58,406 nt of DNA from Leucobacter chromiireducens. GTDB lineage: Bacteria > Actinomycetota > Actinomycetes > Actinomycetales > Microbacteriaceae. The position numbers and the translations under genes were made by a program. Below are positions 10,360-18,409 of this stretch, one piece after another. The notes under the pieces are model-generated. The model worked only from the letters and a program-made list of their open reading frames with translations. It had not been told where the DNA came from and ran no database searches. Numbering within the stretch: position 1 is the first letter of the stretch; each line of letters opens with the position of its first letter. Where the stretch lies: positions 1-58,406 of the forward strand of contig NZ_RPDI01000020.1 of assembly GCF_003917135.1 (NCBI RefSeq), given 5' to 3'.

Positions 10360-11745
10360 CTAGTCGCGGTAGGGCAGCGTCGGCATCGTCTCCGTCGCCT
10401 CGCCGTCGAGCTGCAGCGCGAGCGCGCCACCGTGCTTCCGTTTGCGCGCCAGGTAGATCGCCACACCGATGACGAGCCAGGCGCCCCCGAGGACGTAGGT
10501 GAACGGGGCGAGCGAGGTCCACAGCCACGCGATCGACACGAAGCCGATGAGCGGCATGATGAGATGGCGCACCAGACCCCAGCCGCTGCGCAGACGGAGG
10601 TCGACGAACAGCACCTTGATCGTCGCGAGGTTGACCATCGCGAAGGCGACGAGCGCGCCGAAGTTGATCATGTACACGGCCTGATCGAGCGTGATGAAGA
10701 GCGCGACCAGGGCGACGGCGGAGACGAGCAGCGCCGCAACGAACGGCGTGCGGAAGCGGCGGTGCAGGCGCGCGAGCGGCGCGGGCAGGATGCCGTCGCG
10801 CCCCATCGCGAACAGCACGCGGCTGACGCTCATCTGCGCCGCGGTGCCGCAGAGCACGATGCCAACGACGTTGACGATTACGAAGATCACCATGAGCGTG
10901 TCGCCACCCGCCTGCTGCATGAGCTCGGTGCCTGCGGCGTCGAGGTTGTCGAGCGTGCGCCAATCCGGGACGATGAGGCTGCCGGCGATCGAGAACGCGA
11001 GGTAGCCGAGCCCCGCGAAGAGCGTGGCGAGCACGATGCCCTTCGGGATCTTCCTGCGCGGATCGCGGGTCTCCTCCGCGAGCGTCGATACGCCATCGAA
11101 GCCGAGGAACGCGAACGCCACGATCGCCGCAGCGGCGAGGATGGGGCCGATCCCGCCGTCACCGATCGTGAGCGGCGTCATGACGGCCTCGAGGCTGAGG
11201 TCCGGGGCGTTCAGCACGGCGAGCGTGAGGAACGCGACGATCACGAGCACCGACGCGACGATCACCACGCTGTTCATGCGTTTGATCCAGGTCACCCCGA
11301 TCACGCTGAGCACCGCGACGATGGCGATGCAGATGAGCGTGCCCACCCAGGCGGGGACCGCCGTAAACAGGCTGTTGAAGTAGAGCCCGAACAGCAGGAA
11401 GTTCACCATCGGCAGGAACAGGTAGTCGAGCAGCATCACCCAGCCGGTGAGGAAGCCCGGGGCGATCCCGAAGGCGCGGGTGACGTACGCGTACGCGCCG
11501 CCCGTGATCGGCACATGCGCGGCCATGCGGCCGTAGCTGTGCGCGGTGAACAGCATGATGAGGATCGCCGCGACGTACGCTGCCGGGAGGTGGCCATCGC
11601 TGAGCGCGGTCGCCGGGCCGTACACCGAGACGACGGAGAGCACCCCCATCGAGGTGAGACCGTACGCGATCAGTGCGGGGAGACCGAGCTCGCGCTTCAG
11701 TGTGCGCGGGCGGGCGGTCTCGGGGGCTTTGGCGGTGGTGGTCAT
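10360..11745 (-). CDS. APC-family amino acid or polyamine permease
   Basis: A 461-residue, 12-helix transporter of the amino acid-polyamine-organocation family. The opening GLPALIAYGLTSMGVLSVVSVYG and the helix-3 region HVPITGGAYAYVTRAFG match putrescine-importer-like members. I start it at ATG 11745, which has AAAGGAG 8 bases upstream; the longer frame enters an AT-rich regulatory region. It is divergent from a GntR/FCD regulator that probably represses it. Import of an amino acid or amine by proton symport is the family role. The substrate is not determined. Confidence 0.92.
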   Translation of the reverse strand: MTTTAKAPETARPRTLKRELGLPALIAYGLTSMGVLSVVSVYGPATALSDGHLPAAYVAAILIMLFTAHSYGRMAAHVPITGGAYAYVTRAFGIAPGFLTGWVMLLDYLFLPMVNFLLFGLYFNSLFTAVPAWVGTLICIAIVAVLSVIGVTWIKRMNSVVIVASVLVIVAFLTLAVLNAPDLSLEAVMTPLTIGDGGIGPILAAAAIVAFAFLGFDGVSTLAEETRDPRRKIPKGIVLATLFAGLGYLAFSIAGSLIVPDWRTLDNLDAAGTELMQQAGGDTLMVIFVIVNVVGIVLCGTAAQMSVSRVLFAMGRDGILPAPLARLHRRFRTPFVAALLVSAVALVALFITLDQAVYMINFGALVAFAMVNLATIKVLFVDLRLRSGWGLVRHLIMPLIGFVSIAWLWTSLAPFTYVLGGAWLVIGVAIYLARKRKHGGALALQLDGEATETMPTLPYRD

Positions 11746-11807
11746 GCACAGACTCCTTTGCTCTGGTGGACGACCGGGTGGGTCCGCTGCGCGAACCACG
11801 CAAGGAT

Positions 11808-11883
11808 TGTATGCCAAAAACCGCGAATAGGTGAAATCAGGGGCATTTAGCGCTTGTTGGAACCGAATTTGGAATGCCAAAAT
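11808..11883. promoter_or_regulatory. divergent control region with paired GntR-like sites
   Basis: TTGTATGCCAA (11808-11818) resembles FadR/VanR-type operators (TTGTATACAA). A second site, TTTGG-AATG-CCAAA (11868-11881), is a perfect dyad. Both contain ATGCCAAAA in the same orientation, 63 bp apart (six helical turns). They lie in the AT-rich gap between the APC permease and the FCD regulator. Confidence 0.5.
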
Positions 11884-11966
11884 GAATGAAATTGGCCTCC
11901 GCTCCGGCGGCGGGCATCATGGAAGCGTCCCTCGCGAGCGAGGGCGAACGGACAGGAGCGGCGCGG

Positions 11967-12659
11967 ATGCCTCACAATGACTCGGCGGACACGCTGCGGC
12001 TCGACGCACCACTGTCGCGCGGCGAGGCCGTCTACGAATGGGTGCGAGACCGCATCATCGACGGACGTCTCCCCACCGGGAGCCGCATCCGCGAACGAGA
12101 CCTCGCCGAGGAGATCAACGTCTCCCGTGTGCCCATTCGCGAGGCGTTTCCGCGGCTGGAGGCCGAGGGCTATATCCGCACGCTGCCACGACGCGGGGCG
12201 GTCGTCGCCCCGATGGCGCTCGCCGACGTCGTCGAACTGTTCGACGTGCGCGCATCCCTTGAGGTGCTCGCGGCGCGGCTCGCTGCTGCCCGCTGCGCCG
12301 ATGGTGCCGACGGCATCGAACTCCTCGCGGCGCTTCGCAGCGCCGAAGAGGCCACCGAGCGCACCGACGCGCGCGCCATCGTCGGCGCGACCAGTGATTT
12401 CCACGCCGCTGTCGTCGAGCTCGCTGGCAACACCCTGCTGCAGGGCCTCATGGTGCCGATCCAGGGGCGCGTGAAGCGGCTGTTCAACATCGCGAACGAG
12501 CGTGACGACGCCGACCTGCACCGCGAACACCAGGAGCTCTGCGACGCGATCGTCCGCGGGCAGGTGGAACGCGCAGCGGCCCTCGCGCTCGCGCATGTCG
12601 AGCACAGCAGGGCAGACACGATCCCGATCATCGAGCGGATCATCGCCGACTCCGAGTAG
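11967..12659 (+). CDS. GntR regulator, FCD subfamily
   Basis: A 230-residue regulator. The winged helix (about residues 15-80) carries GEAVYEWVRDRIIDGRLPTG and DLAEEINVSRVPIREA. An FCD domain follows, with FDVRASLEVLAARLAA and ATSDFHAAVVELAGN. I chose ATG 11967 because GGAG lies 8 bases upstream; two earlier in-frame ATGs (11886, 11919) have no ribosome site. The segment REAFPRLEAEG has Pro where Arg or Lys is usual in the recognition helix. It is divergent from the APC permease and probably regulates it. Confidence 0.9.
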   Translation: MPHNDSADTLRLDAPLSRGEAVYEWVRDRIIDGRLPTGSRIRERDLAEEINVSRVPIREAFPRLEAEGYIRTLPRRGAVVAPMALADVVELFDVRASLEVLAARLAAARCADGADGIELLAALRSAEEATERTDARAIVGATSDFHAAVVELAGNTLLQGLMVPIQGRVKRLFNIANERDDADLHREHQELCDAIVRGQVERAAALALAHVEHSRADTIPIIERIIADSE

Positions 12660-12691
12660 CGCGCCCCAGGCTCACGCACCGTCGCGCGCAC

Positions 12692-12697
12692 TAGGCT
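12692..12697 (+). promoter_or_regulatory. -10 box of a leaderless promoter (thioesterase)
   Basis: TAGGCT followed by 6 bases and then the ATG at 12704. No ribosome site is present. Confidence 0.5.
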
Positions 12698-12703
12698 GAC
12701 GCC

Positions 12704-13108
12704 ATGAGCGACTACCGGCACATCGTGCGCAAGTGGGTCAAACCCGAGGACCTCAACCAGCACGGCGCCCTGTTCGGCGGCCGGCTGCTGCAGTGGGTGG
12801 ACGAGGAAGCGGCGATCATGGCGATCACGCAGCTCGGCACCATCGACGTCGTGACGCGCCACGTCTCGGCGATCGACTTCATCTCGCGCGCCGACCGCGG
12901 AGATCTGCTCGAGCTCGAGTATTCGGTCGTGAAGTTCGGCCGCACGTCGATCACGCTCGCCTGCCGGGTCACGAACGCGGTCACCGACGAGGAGATCCTC
13001 ACGCTCGACGAGATCGTGTTCGTCGCGGTCGACGGCGATGGGCGCGCGATTGTGCACGGCCAGTCGGCCGCGACGCCCGGCCTGGAGCGCGTGCGCGCGG
13101 TGTCCTGA
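12704..13108 (+). CDS. hotdog-fold acyl-CoA thioesterase, YciA-like
   Basis: A 134-residue single-hotdog protein. The helix-strand start WVKPEDLNQHGALFGGRLLQWVDEEAA contains the N-x-x-G-x-x-F-G-G pattern of YciA/BACH thioesterases, where Asn and Asp/Glu position the CoA thioester. The VTRHVSAIDFISRADRGD stretch is also typical. It hydrolyses acyl-CoA to free acid and CoA in the cytoplasm, probably as a hexamer. It is apparently leaderless. The ~88-bp region just downstream begins repeat family A, so the gene ends a transcription unit. Confidence 0.9.
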   Translation: MSDYRHIVRKWVKPEDLNQHGALFGGRLLQWVDEEAAIMAITQLGTIDVVTRHVSAIDFISRADRGDLLELEYSVVKFGRTSITLACRVTNAVTDEEILTLDEIVFVAVDGDGRAIVHGQSAATPGLERVRAVS

Positions 13109-13140
13109 GCGCGTTGCGTGGCCGCCCGGCGGCCCACGCC

Positions 13141-13223
13141 AAGCGATTCGGCGTATCCAAGCCCGACTTCGGAATGCGGGCTTGGATACGCCGAATCGCT
13201 TAGGGTGCGAAGGGGCCGGGTGG
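13141..13223. repeat. dispersed hairpin repeat, family A, copy 1
   Basis: Perfect 25-bp arms (13141-13165 and 13177-13201) flank an 11-base loop, ACTTCGGAATG. Similarity to copy 2 at 35576 continues about 22 bases past the right arm (to 13223; 17 of 22 identical there), in the same orientation. It begins 33 bases after the thioesterase stop. Possible roles are a strong terminator or processing hairpin, or a mobile REP-like element. No U-tract is seen. Confidence 0.9.
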
Positions 13224-13253
13224 GTGTGCCGCAATGGGTGCGGGGAATGCTCG

Positions 13254-13886
13254 CTAGATGTGCCGAACGCGCACTCCGGCGACTCGATCGGCTGGCGCTT
13301 CCATGAGATCGGCGACGAGGCGCGCGAACGATTCCTCGCGCTCAGCGAGGCCGTCGGTGACAACGACCACACCGGCCCCTTCGGGTGTCGCGGCTCGCAG
13401 GGAAGCGTTCACAGCGAGTGTCCAAGCCTCGGTCGCAGCCTTCACCGACGCATAGTTTGCGCTGTTCGGGCTTGGGGTGTGGGCGAGCGGTGAGCTGACC
13501 GAGATGAGCCGAGGGGCCTGCGCGGCGCACAGGTCCGGGTGGAATTCTCGCGTCACGTTGCGAAGTGCGGTGAATGAGGCGGCGAGCATCGCGTAGCGCT
13601 CCTCCGACTGGCCGGGGATGTCTCGGCCACCGGCCCAGCCGCCGACCAGATGCACGATTCGGTCGACTGCGACGCCCTGATCGTTGAGCGTTGCACGCAG
13701 CGCAGCGACGTCCGTCGGGTCGGTGAGATCCACCGTGGCGCAGGTCGTCGAATCGGCGGGAGGGAGCTCTGCGGCCGATCGGCTCGCGATGATGCTGCGT
13801 GTGCCCCGGAGGTGCAATTCGCGCGCAACCGCCTGGCCGGCGGCGCTTGCGCCACCGGCCAGGAGCACGACGCCGGAGCGTGTCAC
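13254..13886 (-). CDS. short-chain dehydrogenase/reductase
   Basis: A 210-residue SDR. The N-terminal cofactor loop is LLAGGASAAGQAVARELHLRG (a GGxxxxG variant of TGxxxGxG). It has a VHLVGGWAGG segment in place of NNAG, the SSPLAHTPSPNSANYASVK region supplying Ser, Tyr and Lys of the catalytic triad, and a C-terminal VVVTDGLAEREESF stretch. It is shorter than the usual 240-260 residues. GTG 13886 overlaps the stop of the upstream monooxygenase gene (GTGA), so the two are co-translated. It probably reduces or oxidises an intermediate of the catabolic block, with an unknown substrate. Confidence 0.85.
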   Translation of the reverse strand: MTRSGVVLLAGGASAAGQAVARELHLRGTRSIIASRSAAELPPADSTTCATVDLTDPTDVAALRATLNDQGVAVDRIVHLVGGWAGGRDIPGQSEERYAMLAASFTALRNVTREFHPDLCAAQAPRLISVSSPLAHTPSPNSANYASVKAATEAWTLAVNASLRAATPEGAGVVVVTDGLAEREESFARLVADLMEAPADRVAGVRVRHI

Positions 13887-15136
13887 TGAGTGTCCGCGCC
13901 GACCGCGGCAGTTGCCTGGCTGCGGTGTTGGTTCTGCGGGTGCGGAGGGCGCACGTACCCGAACTCGACGTCGAGCAGTGGGCCGGACTCGAGATCCTTG
14001 GTCAGCCAGTACTGGCCGGCGCGATCGTAGGAAGACTCGATCACAATCGCGTGCTGCGATGCCGTCATCATGTCTCGGAAGATGCGCTCCATGCGGAGGC
14101 CCTTCACGGTGCCGACCGCGCCGATCTCCTTGAACATCATCTCGACGACCTGTCGTGCCTCGGCGACAACGTGGACGTTGACCTCGTGCATGAGCACGCG
14201 AAGTTCGTAGTCGATGTGAGTCTTCGTCTGCGCGTCGGCGAAGGCCTGCTCGATCACGTCACGCATGAAGAGGCGGGCAGCACGCAGTTTCGCGTCCGCC
14301 TTCCCCACGGCGATGTAGTTGCTCTGCTCCTTGCCGAGCCGAGCCTGCCGGAACGAGCCGCGGCGTGCGCGCATCAGTGTTGTCTTCGTGAACTCCTCGA
14401 CCGCTGCGACTGCGAGTCCAAGTGCGTGGGCGGCGTGGGCAGCGAGATTGAAGTTCGCGCGCATGAGCGGTGAATCGTAGTGGTGGGTCCAGATGCCAGT
14501 CTCGTTGACCATCGCGCTCGGTACGAAGACCTCGTCGATGGTGATGTCGCCGCTGCCGGTGCCGCGCAGTCCGAGGCCGTTCCAGTTGTTGTGCACCTGG
14601 ACGTGTGCGGCGGGCACATACCCGGAGATGTAGTACGGCAGCCCGTCACGTGGGCTCGTCAGCGGCTCGCCATCTTCGCTGTGCAGCACGGCGCGACCGT
14701 AGAGGTAGCTCGCTTCGGGGGAACCTGAGCAGAACGGCCACTTGCCCTGGATCATGTATCCACCCTCGACCTTTCGGGCGATCCCACTTGCGCGGCCCAC
14801 ATTGCCCGCGGTGATCCAGCGCTCGGTCTTGAGGATCTCATGCATCGCTTCCGGTGTCGCCCAGGTGGCGCCCGTGTGGAGCATGCAGAGCCAGCCAACA
14901 GAGCCGTTCAGGCGGGAGACCTCTTCGACCGCTTCGAGCCACTCGTTGGGGTGGACCTCGAGCCCACCGAGCTCGCGCGGCATGAACGCCCGGTACATCC
15001 CGGACTCGTAGAGAGCGTCCGTCACTTCGTCTGGCACGCGGCGTTCATCCTCGATGGTCACCTCGGCGTTGAGGATGAGCTGTTCGTATGGCTTGATGGC
15101 GTCAATCAGGCGAGGGGCCGGGGAGGGCGAGGTCAT
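13883..15136 (-). CDS. acyl-CoA dehydrogenase-fold flavin monooxygenase (group D-like)
   Basis: A 417-residue protein with the acyl-CoA dehydrogenase fold: N-terminal helices (MYRAFMPRELGGLEV), a central beta domain (GKWPFCSG, GLRGTGSGDITIDEVFVP), and a C-terminal type-2 domain with GLRMERIFRDMMTASQH. The last motif resembles the RxxRD segment of HsaA/HpaH-type two-component hydroxylases and lacks the dehydrogenase catalytic Glu context. ATG 15136 follows GAAAGGA. Such enzymes need a separate flavin reductase; one is encoded at 32242. An oxygenase role is therefore favoured over beta-oxidation, but this is inference. Confidence 0.82.
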   Translation of the reverse strand: MTSPSPAPRLIDAIKPYEQLILNAEVTIEDERRVPDEVTDALYESGMYRAFMPRELGGLEVHPNEWLEAVEEVSRLNGSVGWLCMLHTGATWATPEAMHEILKTERWITAGNVGRASGIARKVEGGYMIQGKWPFCSGSPEASYLYGRAVLHSEDGEPLTSPRDGLPYYISGYVPAAHVQVHNNWNGLGLRGTGSGDITIDEVFVPSAMVNETGIWTHHYDSPLMRANFNLAAHAAHALGLAVAAVEEFTKTTLMRARRGSFRQARLGKEQSNYIAVGKADAKLRAARLFMRDVIEQAFADAQTKTHIDYELRVLMHEVNVHVVAEARQVVEMMFKEIGAVGTVKGLRMERIFRDMMTASQHAIVIESSYDRAGQYWLTKDLESGPLLDVEFGYVRPPHPQNQHRSQATAAVGADTQ

Positions 15137-15165
15137 AGATGATCCTTTCGGATAATAGTGATACG

Positions 15166-15180
15166 GATTCACGATGAATC
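15166..15180. promoter_or_regulatory. perfect palindrome upstream of the monooxygenase-SDR operon
   Basis: GATTCA-CGA-TGAATC lies 30 bases upstream of the ATG at 15136, in an AT-rich divergent region shared with the S10 peptidase gene. It resembles a half-preserved version of the 16-bp motif found elsewhere in the block (TGAAT/ATTCA ends). It is a candidate operator. Confidence 0.4.
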
Positions 15181-15328
15181 GAATTCTTATAGTCCGGAGT
15201 ATAGGTGGGCCGCGCCGCCCGCGCTAGAAGCGTGCGCAAAATTAATCAATTGAATATAGTTGTTCCTGAAGGCGGCGCAGATGGCGCTCGCATCGGCAGT
15301 CAGGAGCTGCCACGAAGGAGTATCGACG

Positions 15329-16864
15329 ATGAGCACGGCGGAGACGGTCGGAAGACAAGAGAACGCACCGCGTGCGGGCGCGGGTGCGGCAGATGGGGCG
15401 GGAGCGGCGCCGGCGGATCAGCATCTCGGCGGCCCGCAGGAGAGCGAGACGCGGGCCAGCTCCACACACCAGGGCGGCTTCGAGTATCGCTCGACCGCAG
15501 GTACGCTCGTCGTGCGCGAGAACGATGGCGCCGCAATCGCGAGCATGTTCTATACCGCGTACGAGAGTGAACCGCGCGACCCACACCGCCCGATCACGTT
15601 CCTTTTCAACGGTGGTCCCGGGTCTGCAAGCCTCTGGCTCAACATCGGAGGTTTCGGGCCGCGCCGTGCTCCGACCCGCACCCCAGCGGCTACGCCTCCG
15701 GCGCCCTACGCATGGGGTGATAACCCGCACACGCTCCTGCCCGAGTCTGACCTGGTATTCATCGACGCGGTGGGGACTGGGTACTCGCGCTTTGTGCCTG
15801 GCGTGGATCCAGCGCGTGGGTGGGGGGTTGATGCGGACATCGATCTGTTCGCACGAGCGGTGATCCGCTACCTCACGAAGACCGGAAGCTGGAATCGTCC
15901 CCGCTTCCTGTTCGGCGAATCCTACGGCACCACGCGCGCCGCAGGTCTCGTGCATCGCCTGCAGAACCAGGGCATCGACTTCAATGGTGTGGTGCTGCTG
16001 TCAACCGTGCTGAACCGCAGCACCGGGTTTGAGGCGGGCGATCACTTCTACGTCAACCTTCTGCCCAGCTATGCTGCGACGGCACGGTTCCACGACAGAG
16101 CCGGACACGCGGATCTCGACGATGCTGCCTTCCTTGCCGCGGCGCGAGAATACGCGCTCGGGGACTACGCCGGGGCGCTGCTCGCCGGCGATCGGCTCTC
16201 GCCAGACGCACTGCAGTCACACGCTGAGCGACTCTCGGCATTCATTGGCATTGATGCGGCCGAGCTGAAGCGACAGCGGCTCCGACCCGAGATGGAGTGG
16301 TTCCGTGAGGCGCTGCTGCGCGACCAGGAACGCAAAGTGGGACGCTTCGATTCCCGCTTCTCCGCGGACAATGGCTATGTGATCGGCACGGGGCAGCACG
16401 ACCCAGCCACTGATGATGCGGCCACCGCTGCGGTCAACAGCGCACACCTCGCCGCGTATCGCGATCATCTGGCACAGGATATTGGTTTCGTCCCTGAGCT
16501 GCCCTACCTTCCGCTCAATAACATGCAGGTGAGTGGAGCCTGGGATTGGTCGCATCGCGCGCCAGGCATTCCAGCGCCGCTCCTCGTGCCAGACCTCGGC
16601 TACGACCTCGCCGCGGCGATGCGGCGGAATGAGGGGCTCCGCGTGCTGGTGATGGGTGGGATCTACGATCTCGCAACGCCCTTTTTCCACGCGGAGAACG
16701 ACGTCGCACGTATGTTTCTCGCGCCGAGCGTTCGAGAAAACCTGTCGTTCTCGTGGTTCGAGTCGGGGCACATGACCTTTGTCGATGAGCGCGCCATCGA
16801 GCGGATGCGCGCCGAGCTGACGCAGTTCTACCGTGCGGCAGTGCCAGGCGGACACCGCGGCTGA
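15329..16864 (+). CDS. S10-family serine carboxypeptidase, probably cytoplasmic
   Basis: A 511-residue alpha/beta-hydrolase peptidase. Family motifs: FLFNGGPGSASLWL (oxyanion region, about residues 91-104), FLFGESYGTTRAAG (nucleophile Ser198), VMGGIYDLATPFF (Asp447) and ESGHMTFVD (His481). ATG 15329 has GAAGGAG 8 bases upstream. There is no signal peptide; the N-terminus is a Gly/Ala-rich polar stretch. S10 enzymes remove C-terminal amino acids, so this one may trim imported peptides inside the cell. It is divergent from the monooxygenase operon and one of two S10 genes in the block. Confidence 0.92.
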   Translation: MSTAETVGRQENAPRAGAGAADGAGAAPADQHLGGPQESETRASSTHQGGFEYRSTAGTLVVRENDGAAIASMFYTAYESEPRDPHRPITFLFNGGPGSASLWLNIGGFGPRRAPTRTPAATPPAPYAWGDNPHTLLPESDLVFIDAVGTGYSRFVPGVDPARGWGVDADIDLFARAVIRYLTKTGSWNRPRFLFGESYGTTRAAGLVHRLQNQGIDFNGVVLLSTVLNRSTGFEAGDHFYVNLLPSYAATARFHDRAGHADLDDAAFLAAAREYALGDYAGALLAGDRLSPDALQSHAERLSAFIGIDAAELKRQRLRPEMEWFREALLRDQERKVGRFDSRFSADNGYVIGTGQHDPATDDAATAAVNSAHLAAYRDHLAQDIGFVPELPYLPLNNMQVSGAWDWSHRAPGIPAPLLVPDLGYDLAAAMRRNEGLRVLVMGGIYDLATPFFHAENDVARMFLAPSVRENLSFSWFESGHMTFVDERAIERMRAELTQFYRAAVPGGHRG

Positions 16865-16956
16865 CTCCTGCGGGCCTGGCCCTGCGTGGTCAATTCATCC
16901 CGGTACCTGTTCTTGACGTAGATCGGGTAGCGTAAAGCAGATCATCAACGAAAGCA

Positions 16957-17685
16957 GTGAGCGTGACCACAGATACCGTGAGCAGAAGCCCCATGGGTGG
17001 CGGTGTGCCTGCGGCGCCGGCGCTCGCGGACACCCTCGTCGAGATGCTCGAACGGGAGATCCGCGAGGACGAGCTGCGGCCCGGGCACTTTATTGGCACC
17101 AAGCGCGAGCTGCTTGAGCGGTTTAGCGTTGCGCCAGCCACACTGGGCGAGGCGATCCGTGTGCTGCGCAATCGCGGAGTGATCTCGGTGAAGCCAGGCC
17201 CGGGCGGGGGGATCTTCCTCGCCGAGCAGTCTCCGATCATGCGCCTTGGTCACGAGCTCATACAGCTGCGTGCCGGAGATGCGACGGTCGACGAGTGCCT
17301 CCGGATCACTGACTCGCTCGATCAGGTCGTGCTCTCCGATGCGGTGCTCCACCGCACCGAACAGGACGTTGCGGAGTTGCAGGCGATTATCGCAGAGCTT
17401 GCGCAGGTCTGGTCGAATTCAGAGCTCGCGCAGCCGCTGAACTGGCGACTGCATAAGCGCATTGCGCAGATCTCGCCGAACAAGATCTTGAGCGTGGTGT
17501 ACACGAACGTGGTGGACTTCATCCTCACAAACCTTGACGGTCTCCCTCAGGCTCCGGGTTTCTCCCCCACCTCGGAGGAGCGCTTCGAGGTGCACCGGCG
17601 GCTTGTTAACGCGATCGCCGAGCGGGATCTGGAGGCCGCGCTCGCCGCGGTGCGTGACCACCAGACGGTGCTCGCGAACCCATGA
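16957..17685 (+). CDS. GntR regulator, FCD subfamily
   Basis: A 242-residue regulator. The winged helix (about residues 20-90) includes LVEMLEREIREDELRPGHFIGTKREL and FSVAPATLGEAIRVLRNRGVISV, followed by a GGGIFLAE turn. The rest is helical, consistent with a diverged FCD domain. GTG 16957 is used here; GTG 16963 is equally possible. The recognition helix (APATLGEAIRVL) departs from the common SRTPVREAL. It overlaps the IclR gene by 4 bases (ATGA). It likely senses the substrate or an intermediate of the surrounding catabolic block. Confidence 0.87.
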   Translation: MSVTTDTVSRSPMGGGVPAAPALADTLVEMLEREIREDELRPGHFIGTKRELLERFSVAPATLGEAIRVLRNRGVISVKPGPGGGIFLAEQSPIMRLGHELIQLRAGDATVDECLRITDSLDQVVLSDAVLHRTEQDVAELQAIIAELAQVWSNSELAQPLNWRLHKRIAQISPNKILSVVYTNVVDFILTNLDGLPQAPGFSPTSEERFEVHRRLVNAIAERDLEAALAAVRDHQTVLANP

Positions 17686-18356
17686 CCGGCGCGTCGGAGC
17701 AGCGGTCAACGACGGTGTCGCGCGCGGTTGAGCTGCTCCATTTGCTTGCCGAGCGCGAGGACGGGTGGTTGATTACGGAACTCGCGCGCGAGCTTGGGAC
17801 GCAGCGTCCCCCGCTCTATCGGATCGTGGGCAGTCTGATGGATCGCGACCTTGTGCACCGTGACGCACGTGGCCGCTATGTGCTTGGCGGTGGGATTCTG
17901 GAGCTTGCTCGCCCACTCGCGCACACGCTTGAGGAACTTGTCTCCGAGCCGCTGCAGCGGGCAGCCACGGAGGCTGGTGCGGGAGCTGTTCTCGTCATTG
18001 AGTCGGGTGACGGGCTGGTCGCAGCGGCAACCGCGGTGCCCGAGGGTGCGGATATCCATGTGGCAACTCCGGTGGGACATCGCTTCAGCGCAGGGCCGAT
18101 TGCGCCACGTCTCGCGATCGAGAGCATGCGAGCTCCTCAGGCTGACGGGGACGAGGTGCGTGATCGGGGGTACGCAACGAGCGCGGAGCAGGCGCTCGCG
18201 GGCGCGTGGGCCGTCGCGTTCCCCGTTGCCTTGCCCGAGCGGTATGGGCCGGCGTGCGTGATGCTCGTCACGCTGAGCGCGGACGAGTCGGACCGATTGA
18301 TCGCGGCGGGCCGCCGGGCGGTCGCTGAGGTCGAGCTTCGCAGTGTCCGGCGATAG
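17682..18356 (+). CDS. IclR-family regulator
   Basis: A 224-residue protein. The N-terminal winged helix has STTVSRAVELLHLLAE and WLITELARELGTQRPPLYRIVGSLMDRDLV. A C-terminal GAF-like ligand domain follows, ending with GYATSAEQALAGAWAVAFPVALP. It is about 25-30 residues shorter than typical IclR proteins, mainly in the ligand domain. The ATG at 17682 overlaps the GntR stop, so the cell makes two one-component regulators of different families from one message. It converges on the aminotransferase gene across a strong hairpin. Confidence 0.88.
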   Translation: MTGASEQRSTTVSRAVELLHLLAEREDGWLITELARELGTQRPPLYRIVGSLMDRDLVHRDARGRYVLGGGILELARPLAHTLEELVSEPLQRAATEAGAGAVLVIESGDGLVAAATAVPEGADIHVATPVGHRFSAGPIAPRLAIESMRAPQADGDEVRDRGYATSAEQALAGAWAVAFPVALPERYGPACVMLVTLSADESDRLIAAGRRAVAEVELRSVRR

Positions 18357-18361
18357 ACACG

Positions 18362-18409
18362 AGTCGGTTTCGAGCCGGGCGGGTGCGGCCCGCCCGGCCC
18401 AAACTGACT
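18362..18409. terminator. bidirectional terminator between IclR and aminotransferase genes
   Basis: The core stem GCCGGGCGGG / CCCGCCCGGC (18374-18383 and 18389-18398) has a 5-base loop. Outer arms AGTCGGTTT and AAACTGACT (one mismatch) extend it to 18362-18409. The outer arm runs into the aminotransferase stop codon. The A/T-rich flank gives short U-runs in both directions. Confidence 0.65.

Noticed and set aside
10165..11850. A 561-codon plus-strand open frame opposite the APC permease
   Set aside because: Charged low-complexity translation with no hydrophobic core or motif. The permease on the other strand has a good ribosome site and 12 helices.
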